Positions 1-9,681 of a stretch of 64,000 nucleotides of DNA are shown here, piece by piece; the stretch's first letter is position 1, and every line of letters starts with the position of its first letter. The notes beneath the pieces were generated by a model. It saw only the letters and a program-made list of their open reading frames with translations, searched no databases and had not been told where the DNA came from. This stretch comes from JBCCCJ01 sp039029315 (GTDB lineage Bacteria > Bacteroidota > Bacteroidia > J057): assembly GCA_039029315.1 (NCBI GenBank), contig JBCCGK010000054.1:1-64000 (forward strand), read 5' to 3'. The translations under genes were made by a program, and so were the position numbers.

Positions 1-356
1 GCTCAACTTCTTGGGGTAAATCAAGAAATGCTTCTCTCGAACAGTTCATTTCCGTATACATTAAGCCTTTTGGTTTGGGTTAAGCTGTTCGGTTCCCTCA
101 ACTTTTTGAGCGCATTCGCAAAAAGTTGCAAAGAAATCTAAAAACAAAGGAAAATAAAAAATGTACGGTCGTGAATAAATTTTCAATGAGAATTAATCAA
201 CATCACCCAAAAACAGCGAAGTTCATTCATTCAAAAAGACGATTTCTAGAGCATATGGGAGGATTTTCTCCTATAAAAAATGGCCAAAGTCAAACTAAGA
301 GCTCAAAGAAAGAGTGATTCAGTCGGACAACATATGCGATCCCCTAAACCGCAAAA
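1..356. other. Left-edge intergenic stretch
   Basis: No convincing gene is visible. The only long reading frame here (about 126-317, plus strand) begins with TTG, is rich in Lys/Asn/Gln and shows no recognisable domain, so it is not called. The stretch carries one inverted repeat (99-128), listed separately, and is otherwise AT-rich and featureless. Confidence 0.5.
99..128. repeat. Inverted repeat, 10-bp arms
   Basis: The arms CAACTTTTTG and CAAAAAGTTG are perfect reverse complements separated by 10 nt. The T-run lies inside the stem rather than after it, so this is not a canonical intrinsic terminator. Function unknown; it lies beyond the 3' end of the minus-strand thiol oxidoreductase gene. 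Confidence 0.45.
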
Positions 357-998
357 TCAAAGAGAATCCAGTTTCGCAGCAACAAGGTCATACTCTTCAT
401 AGCCATGTGTAATCATAAAGGCTGAATCAGCCTTCACTCCAATCAATGTTGGGAAGCCTCGTATTCCCAATTGCTGGGAGAGTGCAAATTCTTGCTTCGT
501 ACGCTTCTCAAATTCTGACAGCTGCATGTTTGTTACAAATTCTGCTGAGTTCAGCCCAATTTTTTCTGCATATCGACCATATCCGGAAAGATCCTCGGGA
601 TGCAAGCCATCAATGTAGATCGCTTTGTGTAGGATAGAAGCAAACTCAAAGGCTCTATCTGGCATATTCTTCTTGACAATGGACAAAGCAATTCCGGGTG
701 GAAGAGAATTCAGGATCATCGTTCCCTCTTCCAAAGGTCCATTCACAAAAGCTTCGCCAAATCTTACCCCGCTCCTTTCCTCCACAGTTCTGTATGCCCC
801 TGCCTTGATGTAAGGCGCTACGACTCCAATGGGTCCAACAGCATCGCCGATTTTCAGTCCACCACTGATAATCTCGAACTCAAATCGATCCTGATAATTG
901 GCATAGATCTTTGCGATGACAGGACTGAACCCATAACACCAACCGCAGAGTGCATCATAAAAGTAGATGAGTTTGATTTTTCCGTTTGTTTCTACCAT
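357..998 (-). CDS. DsbA-family thiol oxidoreductase (FrnE-like)
   Basis: A 213-residue protein of the thioredoxin-fold DsbA/FrnE-like family, which catalyses thiol-disulfide exchange. The redox motif CGWC sits at residues 18-21, directly after the first beta strand, and the segment GIRGFPTLIG near the C-terminus carries the expected cis-proline. There is no signal peptide, so a cytoplasmic location is likely, as for other FrnE-like proteins. The ATG at 998 is chosen because it places the thioredoxin fold at the N-terminus; the frame stays open to a TTG at 1058, which would add 20 unrelated-looking residues. It is divergent from the sulfatase gene at 1242. The family is clear; the substrate is unknown. 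Confidence 0.85.
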   Translation of the reverse strand: MVETNGKIKLIYFYDALCGWCYGFSPVIAKIYANYQDRFEFEIISGGLKIGDAVGPIGVVAPYIKAGAYRTVEERSGVRFGEAFVNGPLEEGTMILNSLPPGIALSIVKKNMPDRAFEFASILHKAIYIDGLHPEDLSGYGRYAEKIGLNSAEFVTNMQLSEFEKRTKQEFALSQQLGIRGFPTLIGVKADSAFMITHGYEEYDLVAAKLDSL

Positions 999-1241
999 AG
1001 CTGGATGGGATTTTGTATCAAAAACCTGAGAAGTAAACAGATTGTCTCGGATAATCAAAAAGACATCGTCAAAACGGATGACTCAAGGCATGGAATCTGT
1101 GTGCAACCCAACTCTGATATATCATCGCTTGTACCTTCTTTCAGGTGCTGCACTATCCATTTCCACCTTTCCTTTTTTGGAGAAGTGAGTCCCTTATGTA
1201 TTTTGTCTCACTTTCTATTTCAGGATCTGCAAAACAGGGAC

Positions 1242-2786
1242 ATGTTGAAACAACTCACACTTCTTATTTTTGGAATCGTACCATTCCTTTTTTCTTGTCC
1301 CCCTTCGCAAGAAATATCGGACAAGTCCTCATCTCAACATCCAAACATCGTTTTTATTCTCACAGACGATCTCGGTTATGGAGACACGGGTTGCTATGGT
1401 GCGACGAAGGTCTCAACCCCACATATCGACAATCTGGCAGCAGAAGGGAGGCGGTTTACCGATGCTCATTCCGCCCACTCCGTCTGTACCCCTACTCGAT
1501 ATGCGCTCCTGACCGGGCGATATAGCTGGCGGACCTGGGCGAAACATAGATGTGTATGGGCAGATGATCCGCTGTTGATTGATACCAATAGATTTACCCT
1601 GCCGAAGTTGCTCACTCAGGAAGGCTATCACACTGCCTGTATCGGCAAATGGCATTTAGGCTTTGGAAGTCCTGATTCACCAGGATGGGACGACCGATTA
1701 GGACCGGATTACAATCAGGAACTAAAGCCCGGACCGCTGGAAGTAGGCTTTGATTATTTCTATGGCATTCCGCATGTGTCCCAATATCCTCACATTTTCA
1801 TAGAAAATCATCATGTGCTCAACCTTGATCCACAAGACCCACTCTCCATCGTCCTGGATAAGCGATGGCTACAGAAGTCTGGCTATAAAGATCGCCTCAA
1901 TCTCACGCCAAGACATACCTTCACGGGCGGGACGGCAGCCACATATCAGGAGAATGATCTAGCCATTCACTTAACCGAAAAAGCGACTGATTGGATTGCG
2001 AAACAACAAGAAAACCAGCCATTCTTCCTCTATTTCGCTCACAGAAATGTACATGGGCCCCTCGATCCAGATGAACGCTTTCGTGGTTCAAGCCAAATCG
2101 GAATATATGGAGACTTTATTCATGAACTGGATTGGTCGGTTGGGGAAATTCTCCAGGCACTTGAACAACATGGATTTGCAGATAACACCCTCGTCATCTT
2201 CACCAGTGACAACGGTGCTGTAGCAAAAGGCCACCGGCCTGCGACCATCGTAGACTACCATGGACATAGAGCCAATGGTCCTTTATGGGGGCAGAAAACC
2301 GAAGTGTACGAAGGTGGACATCGCGTACCATTTATTGCTCGCTGGCCAGGTTATATTTCCAGAGGCAGCACCTCCAATCATCTTCTCTCTACTGCCGACA
2401 TATTGGCCACTATGAGTGAGTTTTTTGGCAGGGAAATACCTGAGGGCGCGGGGGAAGATAGCTATAGTTTTCTCAAAGCCTTATTTGAAATTTCATCAGA
2501 CCGACCTACAAGAACCTCCATTGTCCACGATAGCAATCAGGGCTTGTTCGCTGTTCGTGAAGGAGATTGGAAACTGATTTTTGGTCAAGGAGGTGGCGGA
2601 ATCGGCTGGTCGGCGGATGCGTATGACCATCAAAAACCAGAAGGTCAATTGTTTAACCTGAAAGAAGATTTGCAGGAACAAAAAAATGTCTTTCAGGAAA
2701 AGCCCGAACTTGTCCAGCATCTACATCAAGTATTTGAGAACATTCGAGGGACAGAGACCGCTCCTGTTCAATTGCCTGATCAATAA
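1242..2786 (+). CDS. Formylglycine-dependent sulfatase, lipoprotein
   Basis: A 514-residue arylsulfatase-type enzyme that hydrolyses sulfate esters. The ATG at 1242 gives a lipoprotein signal with the lipobox ending at Cys19; the frame is open further upstream, but that extension has no signal or domain. Metal-binding residues appear in LTDDLGYGD (Asp42, Asp43). The sulfatase signature CTPTR follows at 82-86, with Cys82 the residue converted to formylglycine by a maturase not seen in this window. SDNGA and GGHRVPF supply later metal and sulfate contacts. Lipidation suggests attachment to the cell envelope. Such enzymes in marine Bacteroidota usually act on sulfated polysaccharides; the exact substrate cannot be read from the sequence. 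No glycoside hydrolase or SusD gene is adjacent. Confidence 0.92.
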   Translation: MLKQLTLLIFGIVPFLFSCPPSQEISDKSSSQHPNIVFILTDDLGYGDTGCYGATKVSTPHIDNLAAEGRRFTDAHSAHSVCTPTRYALLTGRYSWRTWAKHRCVWADDPLLIDTNRFTLPKLLTQEGYHTACIGKWHLGFGSPDSPGWDDRLGPDYNQELKPGPLEVGFDYFYGIPHVSQYPHIFIENHHVLNLDPQDPLSIVLDKRWLQKSGYKDRLNLTPRHTFTGGTAATYQENDLAIHLTEKATDWIAKQQENQPFFLYFAHRNVHGPLDPDERFRGSSQIGIYGDFIHELDWSVGEILQALEQHGFADNTLVIFTSDNGAVAKGHRPATIVDYHGHRANGPLWGQKTEVYEGGHRVPFIARWPGYISRGSTSNHLLSTADILATMSEFFGREIPEGAGEDSYSFLKALFEISSDRPTRTSIVHDSNQGLFAVREGDWKLIFGQGGGGIGWSADAYDHQKPEGQLFNLKEDLQEQKNVFQEKPELVQHLHQVFENIRGTETAPVQLPDQ

Positions 2787-2827
2787 CAGAAAAAGGAAAG
2801 GATCATTCGAGGAAGAAGACGCCCAAC

Positions 2828-3400
2828 TCACTCAATGGCATGAATCTTCCAATTGGCATGCGTCTGTGTCAGAATAATTCTCCTTCCCCCAATCGTGGAA
2901 TCATCAGTATCCAACAGCTCTAGCACAACCACTGCCTCAGTAGGAGTCAAAACTTCTGTTGTCAATATTCGGGCACGTTCTACGCTGCCCTCCATGCCTC
3001 CGAACCACCGATATCGATTCCCAAATTCGCAGGAAATCTGTTCAAATTGATCCAGATCTACATATTCCTGGTCAAATGTCTCATAAGGAATGTGTCCTAC
3101 ATTCTCCGAACAGACCGCATAAAAGGAGAGTTCCTGTTCTATCAGTGCTTCTGAAAAGTGAAATCTTCTCAAATTATTTGCATAGGTAGACACATCCAAT
3201 CTGGTCATGCCCTGCTCGTCTGGCATAAATGCAGGTTGGTATTGATCATATTGCTCATGCTTGACAGAGATAATGTACCACGCATAGAATTCGAGAATAA
3301 CAGATTCTACATCTCCTGCTTCAAATTCTGTAGGTTTACAGCTCATGAGGGAGAGTGGCAAGGCAAGAGACAGACAAGCAAGGATTCTTAACGGTTTCAT
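2828..3400 (-). CDS. Small lipoprotein, DUF3828-like
   Basis: A 190-residue predicted lipoprotein. The N-terminus MKPLRILACLSLALPLSLMSC is a signal peptide with a lipobox and Cys21 as the lipidated residue. The mature part begins with a helix (VESVILEFYAWYI), passes through a region with paired cysteines (SFYAVCSEN and ISCEFGN) and ends in beta strands finishing with ANWKIHAIE, a layout typical of the DUF3828/NTF2-like lipoproteins in which a compact alpha-beta domain closes on a W-K-I strand. It is convergent with the sulfatase, 41 bp apart, and is probably monocistronic. The family assignment is from overall layout only, and the function is unknown. Confidence 0.7.
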   Translation of the reverse strand: MKPLRILACLSLALPLSLMSCKPTEFEAGDVESVILEFYAWYIISVKHEQYDQYQPAFMPDEQGMTRLDVSTYANNLRRFHFSEALIEQELSFYAVCSENVGHIPYETFDQEYVDLDQFEQISCEFGNRYRWFGGMEGSVERARILTTEVLTPTEAVVVLELLDTDDSTIGGRRIILTQTHANWKIHAIE

Positions 3401-3583
3401 ATACCTACTGCTGGTTTGTTATATGTCAAACTTAGCACGCTCTTCACATTCCAGCTGAAGGAATCTACTAAATGGGCTGATTGATCTATTGTTCGTCTTT
3501 GTTTGAGCAAGAATCAAGCCTGAGGGCAGTCTCAGAACAGCTATTTCCACTGATTCACCTTAGCTCTTTGCCATTATGTATGA

Positions 3584-4837
3584 CTAGAGGATGGTATAAC
3601 TGAGGATGAATCCTATGGTTGTGTATCTTGTCGTGCTGCCCAATAAATGCCGATCAACCGCTCTGTTCATATGATACCGAAATTCAAGTGCAAAACGATC
3701 ATAAAGGCCATATCCGACTCCAAATGATGGAGTCATACTCGATACCACATGTGTCTCTAACGGACGGGTAACCCATCTGGTACTGGAAGTAAAAGCATCC
3801 TGAACCTCTACCAGGGTAGGAACTAGCAAATTGCCTCTTAAGGTAAATGAGAATAACATCAAACTCCCATTCACAAATATTCTCGAATTCTCACCGATGA
3901 AGAACGAATGCCGAAGACCAATGGGAAGGTCTATGGAATGATAGTCAAGGTATCCAACTTCTTCTCCTGTTTGCCTGGAGATCATCCTTCTCTGGATCGA
4001 TTGATAGGTCGGCTCCAACAGAATCGCCCATTTCTTCCTTCGAAAAGGGAGACTAATTTCCGCTTCCACTCCCAGGCGAAAGGTCGTGTCTTGCATTTGT
4101 GGCACATTCGGAATGGAAGTATTCATCACTGAATAGTTAATACCTGGCCGGATAGACACATTCAGGATATCTTTGGTTTTTTTGGAATAATAGTCAACAT
4201 AAGTCTCTGATCGACAATCATTATATCGCTGAAAGGACTTTACCAGAGATGACTCAGAATACCTCAGGTTCTCGAAGGCCCGCATCGGTGCTCTGTTACA
4301 GTTCAGGTTTAGCCATAGCTCATTTTGATACTGGTTATTTTTCAAAACAGACCGTTGATCGCCATCCAGATACCTTCTGTAGACCAAAGGCCGAATTTCC
4401 TGTTCTTTCATTTGATAAAAGAACCGTTTGAAAGCCCTTGTTTGGTACAAGAAGAGGGAGGCTTCTCCGGAAACCAATACTTTCAGGAAGACTATTTGTT
4501 CCACATATCCTCCCTGAGAGTGGGAGCTTAACTTTGACAGCCTGTCATCCGTTGTATCTATTTGTACAGTTTCCCGGATATATTTTATCTCCCTTTCACT
4601 TCCAAATTCTCTCACATCTTCTATTGTCTTTTTTTCCCGAGTCCCCTCTTCTGAGTGTTTTATCCAAATGAATGAAGGATTTTTTTCCCATTCTGCATCC
4701 CGAATGAAGCAGGCAATCCTTTCATTTTTTTGATCAATATAATATCCCGGCCGATAATCAATCTGCCCAAAGACAGAACTACTCAGTTGTACGGAACACA
4801 CAACAAACAAACAGAAGGTTTTTTCAAAGAAAGTCAT
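3584..4837 (-). CDS. Outer-membrane beta-barrel protein, PorT-like
   Basis: A 417-residue exported protein with a signal peptide ending near Gln25 (SSSVFGQ). The N-terminal half is a soluble domain with the pattern YRPGYYIDQKNERIACFIRD..., and residues about 225-417 show alternating hydrophobic strands ending in Ile-Leu. The segment NVSIRPGINYSVMN resembles the first strand of a PorT/OMP_b-brl barrel. This two-part layout (short extracytoplasmic domain plus eight-strand barrel) is common in Bacteroidota, but its role is not known. The gene stands alone, with long noncoding stretches on both sides. The start has a clear ATG and signal peptide. Confidence 0.75.
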   Translation of the reverse strand: MTFFEKTFCLFVVCSVQLSSSVFGQIDYRPGYYIDQKNERIACFIRDAEWEKNPSFIWIKHSEEGTREKKTIEDVREFGSEREIKYIRETVQIDTTDDRLSKLSSHSQGGYVEQIVFLKVLVSGEASLFLYQTRAFKRFFYQMKEQEIRPLVYRRYLDGDQRSVLKNNQYQNELWLNLNCNRAPMRAFENLRYSESSLVKSFQRYNDCRSETYVDYYSKKTKDILNVSIRPGINYSVMNTSIPNVPQMQDTTFRLGVEAEISLPFRRKKWAILLEPTYQSIQRRMISRQTGEEVGYLDYHSIDLPIGLRHSFFIGENSRIFVNGSLMLFSFTLRGNLLVPTLVEVQDAFTSSTRWVTRPLETHVVSSMTPSFGVGYGLYDRFALEFRYHMNRAVDRHLLGSTTRYTTIGFILSYTIL

Positions 4838-5223
4838 ATCATGGTTGATTAATAGGTATATATTCTATCATGTGTAAATACTCATAAAGTCAACAATTCT
4901 TGGAAAATTGGTACAGTGTCAATGTCAGGCAAAAAAGGACTATCGTTGCAAAACATAGATTCATAGGATGAGCGATCCCCTATCTATGGACTTACTGATT
5001 GCTGACTGCCAACTGATGTGAAAGAAGTTTAAATAAGCACAAAGTAAGCAGGAATTACAACTATTTCCGATGTCGTTATAAATCAATCCCGGCTTGTCGT
5101 TTGAGTTCCTGTCCCAGAGATACATTCATTCACTCTTTGGACAGGTATCCTTGCTCACTTTGTACCTTTTCGTTAAAAATCGTTACCTCTCCCCCTCGAT
5201 ATTGTCAGAGTTATTTCCCTGGT
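4838..5223. other. Noncoding stretch between two minus-strand genes
   Basis: About 390 bp with no supported gene. It must contain the promoter of the barrel-protein gene that starts at 4837, but no TAnnTTTG element was found on the minus strand. The reading frame at 5101-5529 (plus) overlaps the antisense of the next gene and has no domain. A short run of CTGATTGCTGACTGCCAACT-like sequence near 4995-5015 is low-complexity. Confidence 0.5.
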
Positions 5224-6165
5224 TTATCGAAAGGTTGTTGTTTCAAGTGTAAAGTTGTTAAATATGAACTGACTTGCCCCCAGGGTGTTATCTGCTACAA
5301 GACTAATCGTGCTAGTAGGGTCAATTACTCCAAGAATCGCCTGCTTCAATGCCGTCCCAGAGGCTGTAATATTGGCTTGGGTAAGAGAAATACTAACGGA
5401 GATAGAAGTCGTAGGATTAAACACATCATTCTGATTCGGAATTACTGTTCCGGGAGAAGTTGGCGCTCCGGCAAGAGAAAACAAATTGCACCCGCTTATC
5501 GTTCCGCTGTTGATCATTGCATAAGCTGAGAAAATGAACAGTGCGCGTTGAACACCTGCCACAATTCCCAGACTTGTGGTAATGGTAGTTGCGTTGACCT
5601 GTGTGTTCCAGGGGCCCGTTGCAGGGAAATTCAGTGTGGGGGTTCCAACGGCAAGTCCGTTGAGTGGGGCTGCAACATCCATCAGCAGGGTATGAGTTGA
5701 GAAATTTCCCTTTATGATATCTCCTGTCTGATACAGATACAGCCCCTTTGTAACGGGTGGCGCATTGTCGGATTCCCTTTCCTGATTTTTGGGTTCAAAA
5801 AATACGCGATGATACTTTGCAGAATTCAAGCGTTCTCCCGAAAAGTGCCCAAATTCTATAACGGTATTTGGTCTGGGATCATTATTGATACTTATTATGG
5901 CATTAAAACCGGCATTTTCATCCCGAAACGTATAGGTGCAAAGCAAATTGGCGGTATTGAACGTTCCCAGACTCACTTGTACAGCTGGATTCGCCGCTTT
6001 ATTCATCACCTGACGCTGGACTGCAATAAGTCCTCTTTCATTTTTGTGAGGAAGAATAAAGGAAGAAGGAAGAAGCGCAAGCGTAGTTTGCAATTGAGCG
6101 TTTGCGGACTGAAAGATGTTCTCCTTGTACGAACCCGTCGGATTGGCAAAAATTGAATAACTCAT
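5224..6165 (-). CDS. Unrecognised 313-aa protein, partner of the 988-aa protein
   Basis: I do not recognise this protein. It begins MSYSIFANPTGSYKEN and has no signal peptide or membrane helix. Its middle is rich in Asn/Thr/Gly with many short predicted beta strands (about residues 60-300), and it ends in a Ser/Thr-rich strand segment finishing TLETTTFR. The ATG at 6165 lies 2 nt after the stop codon of the upstream 988-aa gene; a second ATG at 6177 would overlap that gene by 10 nt. The tight spacing means the two are almost certainly co-transcribed and perhaps translationally coupled, so a joint function is likely. A beta-rich structural or cargo protein is a guess only. Confidence 0.7.
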   Translation of the reverse strand: MSYSIFANPTGSYKENIFQSANAQLQTTLALLPSSFILPHKNERGLIAVQRQVMNKAANPAVQVSLGTFNTANLLCTYTFRDENAGFNAIISINNDPRPNTVIEFGHFSGERLNSAKYHRVFFEPKNQERESDNAPPVTKGLYLYQTGDIIKGNFSTHTLLMDVAAPLNGLAVGTPTLNFPATGPWNTQVNATTITTSLGIVAGVQRALFIFSAYAMINSGTISGCNLFSLAGAPTSPGTVIPNQNDVFNPTTSISVSISLTQANITASGTALKQAILGVIDPTSTISLVADNTLGASQFIFNNFTLETTTFR

Positions 6166-6167
6166 TT

Positions 6168-9134
6168 TCAAGAACATTTAGGTAGTGGATAACAAGGCAA
6201 ACAATCACTCTGAGCATCATTTCTCAGATAGACCAGCTCAGTTGGGACCCTTACTTCAATGGGAGAACCAATGACGAGTGCTCCTGTCTGGAATTTGAGG
6301 GCAGGATGAGTCGGGCCTTCATAATTTCGATCCAGTTCAATGATCCATTGGTCATGATTGGGCGTCGGCACTTCCTGAATGGAGACAATCCGATACACAA
6401 CGCAATCAATGATGATTTCTCTATTGATATCATTGTCAATTTTGTTCTGATCGACGCTACCGCCCACAAAATCCCAGTATTCATCTGAGTTGTTAAGGGT
6501 AACGGTATTGGCTCCATGACTTACAGCTACAGTTCCTTGCCGATCGACATAGTAATGTCCGTGTTGGGCCAAGGTTTCCTGCGCCATAGAAATATAGTAG
6601 GGATCACCTGGCAAGGGGGGTTGCCCCTGCCCCATCCAGATTTCTCCGAATGCAACCCAGTGAATTGCCAATGGTTCCATCCCCAGGGTTACGGGAACTT
6701 GTAAACGAGCCGCTCCCGATGTACGTGCCTGATCAAATAAAGCATCTCCAGTTTGGGTTTGGATGTTCTCAAGCCAGCTACATTTTTTGTCTCCCCAAAA
6801 GTATTTGTAGAACACATATGTCATCTGCTTCCAGTCAAACACCTGTTCGAAGAATTGAATAAAGAGGCCATCTTTTTCAGCCTGCTCAAGATCCATTTGG
6901 GGATACCCACAAGGCTTGACATTCCTTTTGAGTGCTGTAAATCGATCATAAAACTGGCAGCTGAGATAAGAAATGGCCATTCGTTTCAACTCTGTCTCTT
7001 CAATTTGCCTGTTGACAAAATAGTTGCTGCTGTGTTTGGCTTGCGCCTGTTGCTTGGCAGCATGAACCTCCGCTTCGTACCGCTGCAACTGCGCTTCATA
7101 GGCAGCCAGGATTTTGCCATATATCTTTAATTGCCAGGCTTCAAAGGCTTCTTTTGTTCTGACACATTTGATGTCAACAGACAGCCCTGCTGCGATGATG
7201 CCATATCCAGACAAAACGACCTGCACTTCTCCACTTACATCAGGCATATTTTGAGAGAGATTGATACTTCGGGTAGTATCTGCCGTACTTTGTCTGCCGG
7301 ATAAGGCGAACAAACTTGTTCCCACGGCCAATTGTATTTCCTGATGGTGAGCATTGCCATTGTCATCCTTGGCAAAATGCGCATACACAATGGCTCCTTT
7401 CACAACGGATTGCTGAGAGGTATAGCCATTCGGGATTTCGATTTTGGTGGAAGATTGTGTGGAAATGGCCGTGGAATGAGGATCCTCCCGATCTTGATCC
7501 ATTGTCAGGGTAGTTGAGAAAAATTGAACCTCCTTTGGTGGGCTGTCCAACTCAGCAATCTTATATTGGTGAGCCAGATCCATATAATTAATGGTTCCGC
7601 TGACAGGATTGCTTGGTTGATCACTGATTTGACTTGGGGTTAATTCCGGTGCCTCAGGTTTTTCAATGGTCCCTTGTTTCAGTTGTTTGTCCAGAAGGAA
7701 TTGATATAGTTTCATCGGTTCTGGCAAAACAAAGTCAAACATCATTCGCTTCCCATAATTCAAGACATGCGCTTTTGAAATTTTGCTGACATAATGGTAC
7801 TGTCCAACCAAATGTTTGTCAGTGAGAGGATCTGTTTTAAGATTCTCAAAGGAGTGAATATTGGTTTCCTCTGTTTCAATGATCCGCTTCAATGAGGTTC
7901 TTTTCCTCATGGATTCTTCCACTTTGGAGACGGACCTCTCAACGACATCACGCGCATACTCTCTGGCCATTCTATGAGCAGCGCTTTTGGATGTTTTCGA
8001 GGAGGCATTGAAGGAGGAAGAGACCTGATAGCCAGTCCCAAATGCCTTGATCTTCACACCAGCCTCTCTGCTTGCATCTTCCTGCACAGTATTATTGGTT
8101 TCTGTCTTGAGGCCATAGCGTTCAGATACCAGGAGGTCTTTTTCGTCATAGCGTCTGCTACTCGTTTCTGTTTCAGAGAGAGACTCTGTCCTTTCCAAAT
8201 GCCGATGATTCCGTTCGCGTCTCCCCCCCAGCATGATATTTTCGATATAGGCTATATCAACAGCCTCATAGCAACTCAATTCCTCCTTCACTACCATCAG
8301 GTCTGTAATTACAGGCCGTAGAACCGCACAGCAAGGATTCTGGTCCTTACACTGCTCATCACAGCTACAAGTACATGGACAATCGCCATCTCCTGCTCCG
8401 GTTTTGTCGCAGCCACAATCCTCATGAGGGAGATCCTGATGCTCTCCTGTTTGGGTTTCATCTGCTAAGATGGCAGGATCTTGTTTCGGCGATAGCTTTG
8501 GATCAAATTTGCCAAAATCGAGATGAGAGAAGGGAGAAAATCGCTCGATCTTCTTGGAGCAACTATTGATCACAAACAAACAAGCCGGCACCAAAATTGG
8601 CCGCTTCATGATATCACGCGCAAGCCCGAATTCTATTTCTTTCTTGCTGTGATAGAGGGTCCGAATCAAATGTAGACCTCTGAGAATCTGTTGGTAATCC
8701 AGATTGTTGGGATTGCCCATTTCCCGGATAATTCCCAGGCTTACCCAGGTATCAGCCACGCGTTGAAAGTCGACCAAAGCCGAATTGAGATCCTTTTTTT
8801 CTGAGAAGTAATCTTTGAATCGCCGCAAATCAACCTGGGCGAACAAAGCTTCGAGCTCGAACTCATTTCCCTTCCTGTCCAGCCAGCGAATCACCTCTTT
8901 GGCATCCGAATCCAACTGGTCCAAAGAATAAATCGCTTTGTCACTTTTCAGGTATTCTACAGCCATCCCAGCCAGGGCCTGATAATCATTTGTCTGACAC
9001 AATTCAATCAGGTTCCTGAACCACTGAGAGGTCTGCCCAGCAGGATGGGAGTGGATCCCAAATGCATCTACGACTTCGGGATGGGGTTCCTGAAATTCCC
9101 GGGTCGCGTGAAATTTGAACAATTCGTTCATCAT
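6168..9134 (-). CDS. Large 988-aa protein with cysteine cluster, function unknown
   Basis: I recognise no characterised domain. Residues 1-200 are mainly helical. Residues 240-269 hold nine cysteines (C240, C242, C252, C254, C256, C258, C262, C268, C269), a possible metal-binding or disulfide knot. The segment DLMVVKEELSCYEAVDIAYI (279-298) and the charged stretch after it (MLGGRRERNHRH...) look like the core of a conserved but uncharacterised family. A strongly charged helical region follows (about 310-430). A coiled coil rich in Ala/Glu/Gln lies around 690-725, and the C-terminus is beta-rich, ending in CLPCYPLPKCS. There is no signal peptide or membrane helix. The gene is followed 2 nt later by the 313-aa gene. 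A structural or surface-displayed role is possible but unproven. Confidence 0.8.
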   Translation of the reverse strand: MMNELFKFHATREFQEPHPEVVDAFGIHSHPAGQTSQWFRNLIELCQTNDYQALAGMAVEYLKSDKAIYSLDQLDSDAKEVIRWLDRKGNEFELEALFAQVDLRRFKDYFSEKKDLNSALVDFQRVADTWVSLGIIREMGNPNNLDYQQILRGLHLIRTLYHSKKEIEFGLARDIMKRPILVPACLFVINSCSKKIERFSPFSHLDFGKFDPKLSPKQDPAILADETQTGEHQDLPHEDCGCDKTGAGDGDCPCTCSCDEQCKDQNPCCAVLRPVITDLMVVKEELSCYEAVDIAYIENIMLGGRRERNHRHLERTESLSETETSSRRYDEKDLLVSERYGLKTETNNTVQEDASREAGVKIKAFGTGYQVSSSFNASSKTSKSAAHRMAREYARDVVERSVSKVEESMRKRTSLKRIIETEETNIHSFENLKTDPLTDKHLVGQYHYVSKISKAHVLNYGKRMMFDFVLPEPMKLYQFLLDKQLKQGTIEKPEAPELTPSQISDQPSNPVSGTINYMDLAHQYKIAELDSPPKEVQFFSTTLTMDQDREDPHSTAISTQSSTKIEIPNGYTSQQSVVKGAIVYAHFAKDDNGNAHHQEIQLAVGTSLFALSGRQSTADTTRSINLSQNMPDVSGEVQVVLSGYGIIAAGLSVDIKCVRTKEAFEAWQLKIYGKILAAYEAQLQRYEAEVHAAKQQAQAKHSSNYFVNRQIEETELKRMAISYLSCQFYDRFTALKRNVKPCGYPQMDLEQAEKDGLFIQFFEQVFDWKQMTYVFYKYFWGDKKCSWLENIQTQTGDALFDQARTSGAARLQVPVTLGMEPLAIHWVAFGEIWMGQGQPPLPGDPYYISMAQETLAQHGHYYVDRQGTVAVSHGANTVTLNNSDEYWDFVGGSVDQNKIDNDINREIIIDCVVYRIVSIQEVPTPNHDQWIIELDRNYEGPTHPALKFQTGALVIGSPIEVRVPTELVYLRNDAQSDCLPCYPLPKCS

Positions 9135-9681
9135 ATGTGAATTTTATGGGTTAAGTGTTTATTTATTTTTGACAGTAAGTAGGCAGACAATTTTGAATGA
9201 AGAATTATGAATATTGAATGAACTGTCAGACAGCGAGTTATCAGATTATTTTTATGTTTAATTGTAGGATCTTGTTCCTCCCCCAACCCCCTCCAAAGGG
9301 GGAAATCGTTGATTCCTGGCCTTGTGGGCTGATGTCTCCCTTATTTCCTCTATGTCCACTATATCCCTCACAAATGATTGTGTCCCCTTACTTATTGAGA
9401 AAGGACACCAATCCCTCAATGAGGAATCTGAGGACTTCATTTCAGAAGAGACAAACCATCCCAATAGATCAGAATATTGATAAGAAGGCAATAGCTGGGC
9501 TTTGCCTAAGCCTGAATGCAGGAAGTATAATTATTCTTTTGTAGGGAAAAGGTGGAACACTTTCCGGCTTAAAGATAGTTCACTTTCAATAGCCATGTCA
9601 GGCATATCGGAGGATCGGCATAGATGATTGGAGCAAAGCTGTGTGCTGCTTGAGGATAGCACTTATCGATAGCTGGTTTTC
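9135..9681. other. Noncoding stretch carrying a dispersed repeat
   Basis: About 550 bp with no supported gene. It includes the promoter region of the 988-aa gene and a 52-bp dispersed repeat at 9289-9340. Reading frames here (9218-9544 plus, 9258-9491 minus) run through the repeat and have no domain. The sequence between 9190 and 9230 is a simple AT-rich tract. Confidence 0.55.
9289..9340 (+). repeat. Dispersed 52-bp repeat, copy 1
   Basis: This sequence begins CCCTCCAAAGGGGG and ends TGATGTCTCCC. It recurs in inverse orientation at 62949-63000 with only two base differences over 52 positions. The end CCCTCCAAAGGG is itself nearly palindromic, as in the short interspersed palindromic elements found between genes in many Bacteroidota genomes. 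Both copies lie in noncoding DNA. Confidence 0.8.

Noticed and set aside
10..26. TTGGGGTAAATC at the left edge resembling the putative ECF promoter
   Set aside because: Only about nine bases agree with the two 14-bp copies and no CG...TATC box follows at the right spacing.
126..317. Plus-strand 63-codon reading frame near the left edge
   Set aside because: Starts with TTG, low-complexity composition, no domain, and overlaps an inverted repeat at its start.
9218..9544. Plus-strand 108-codon reading frame
   Set aside because: It runs through the dispersed 52-bp repeat, has no domain, and a frame of similar quality exists on the other strand.
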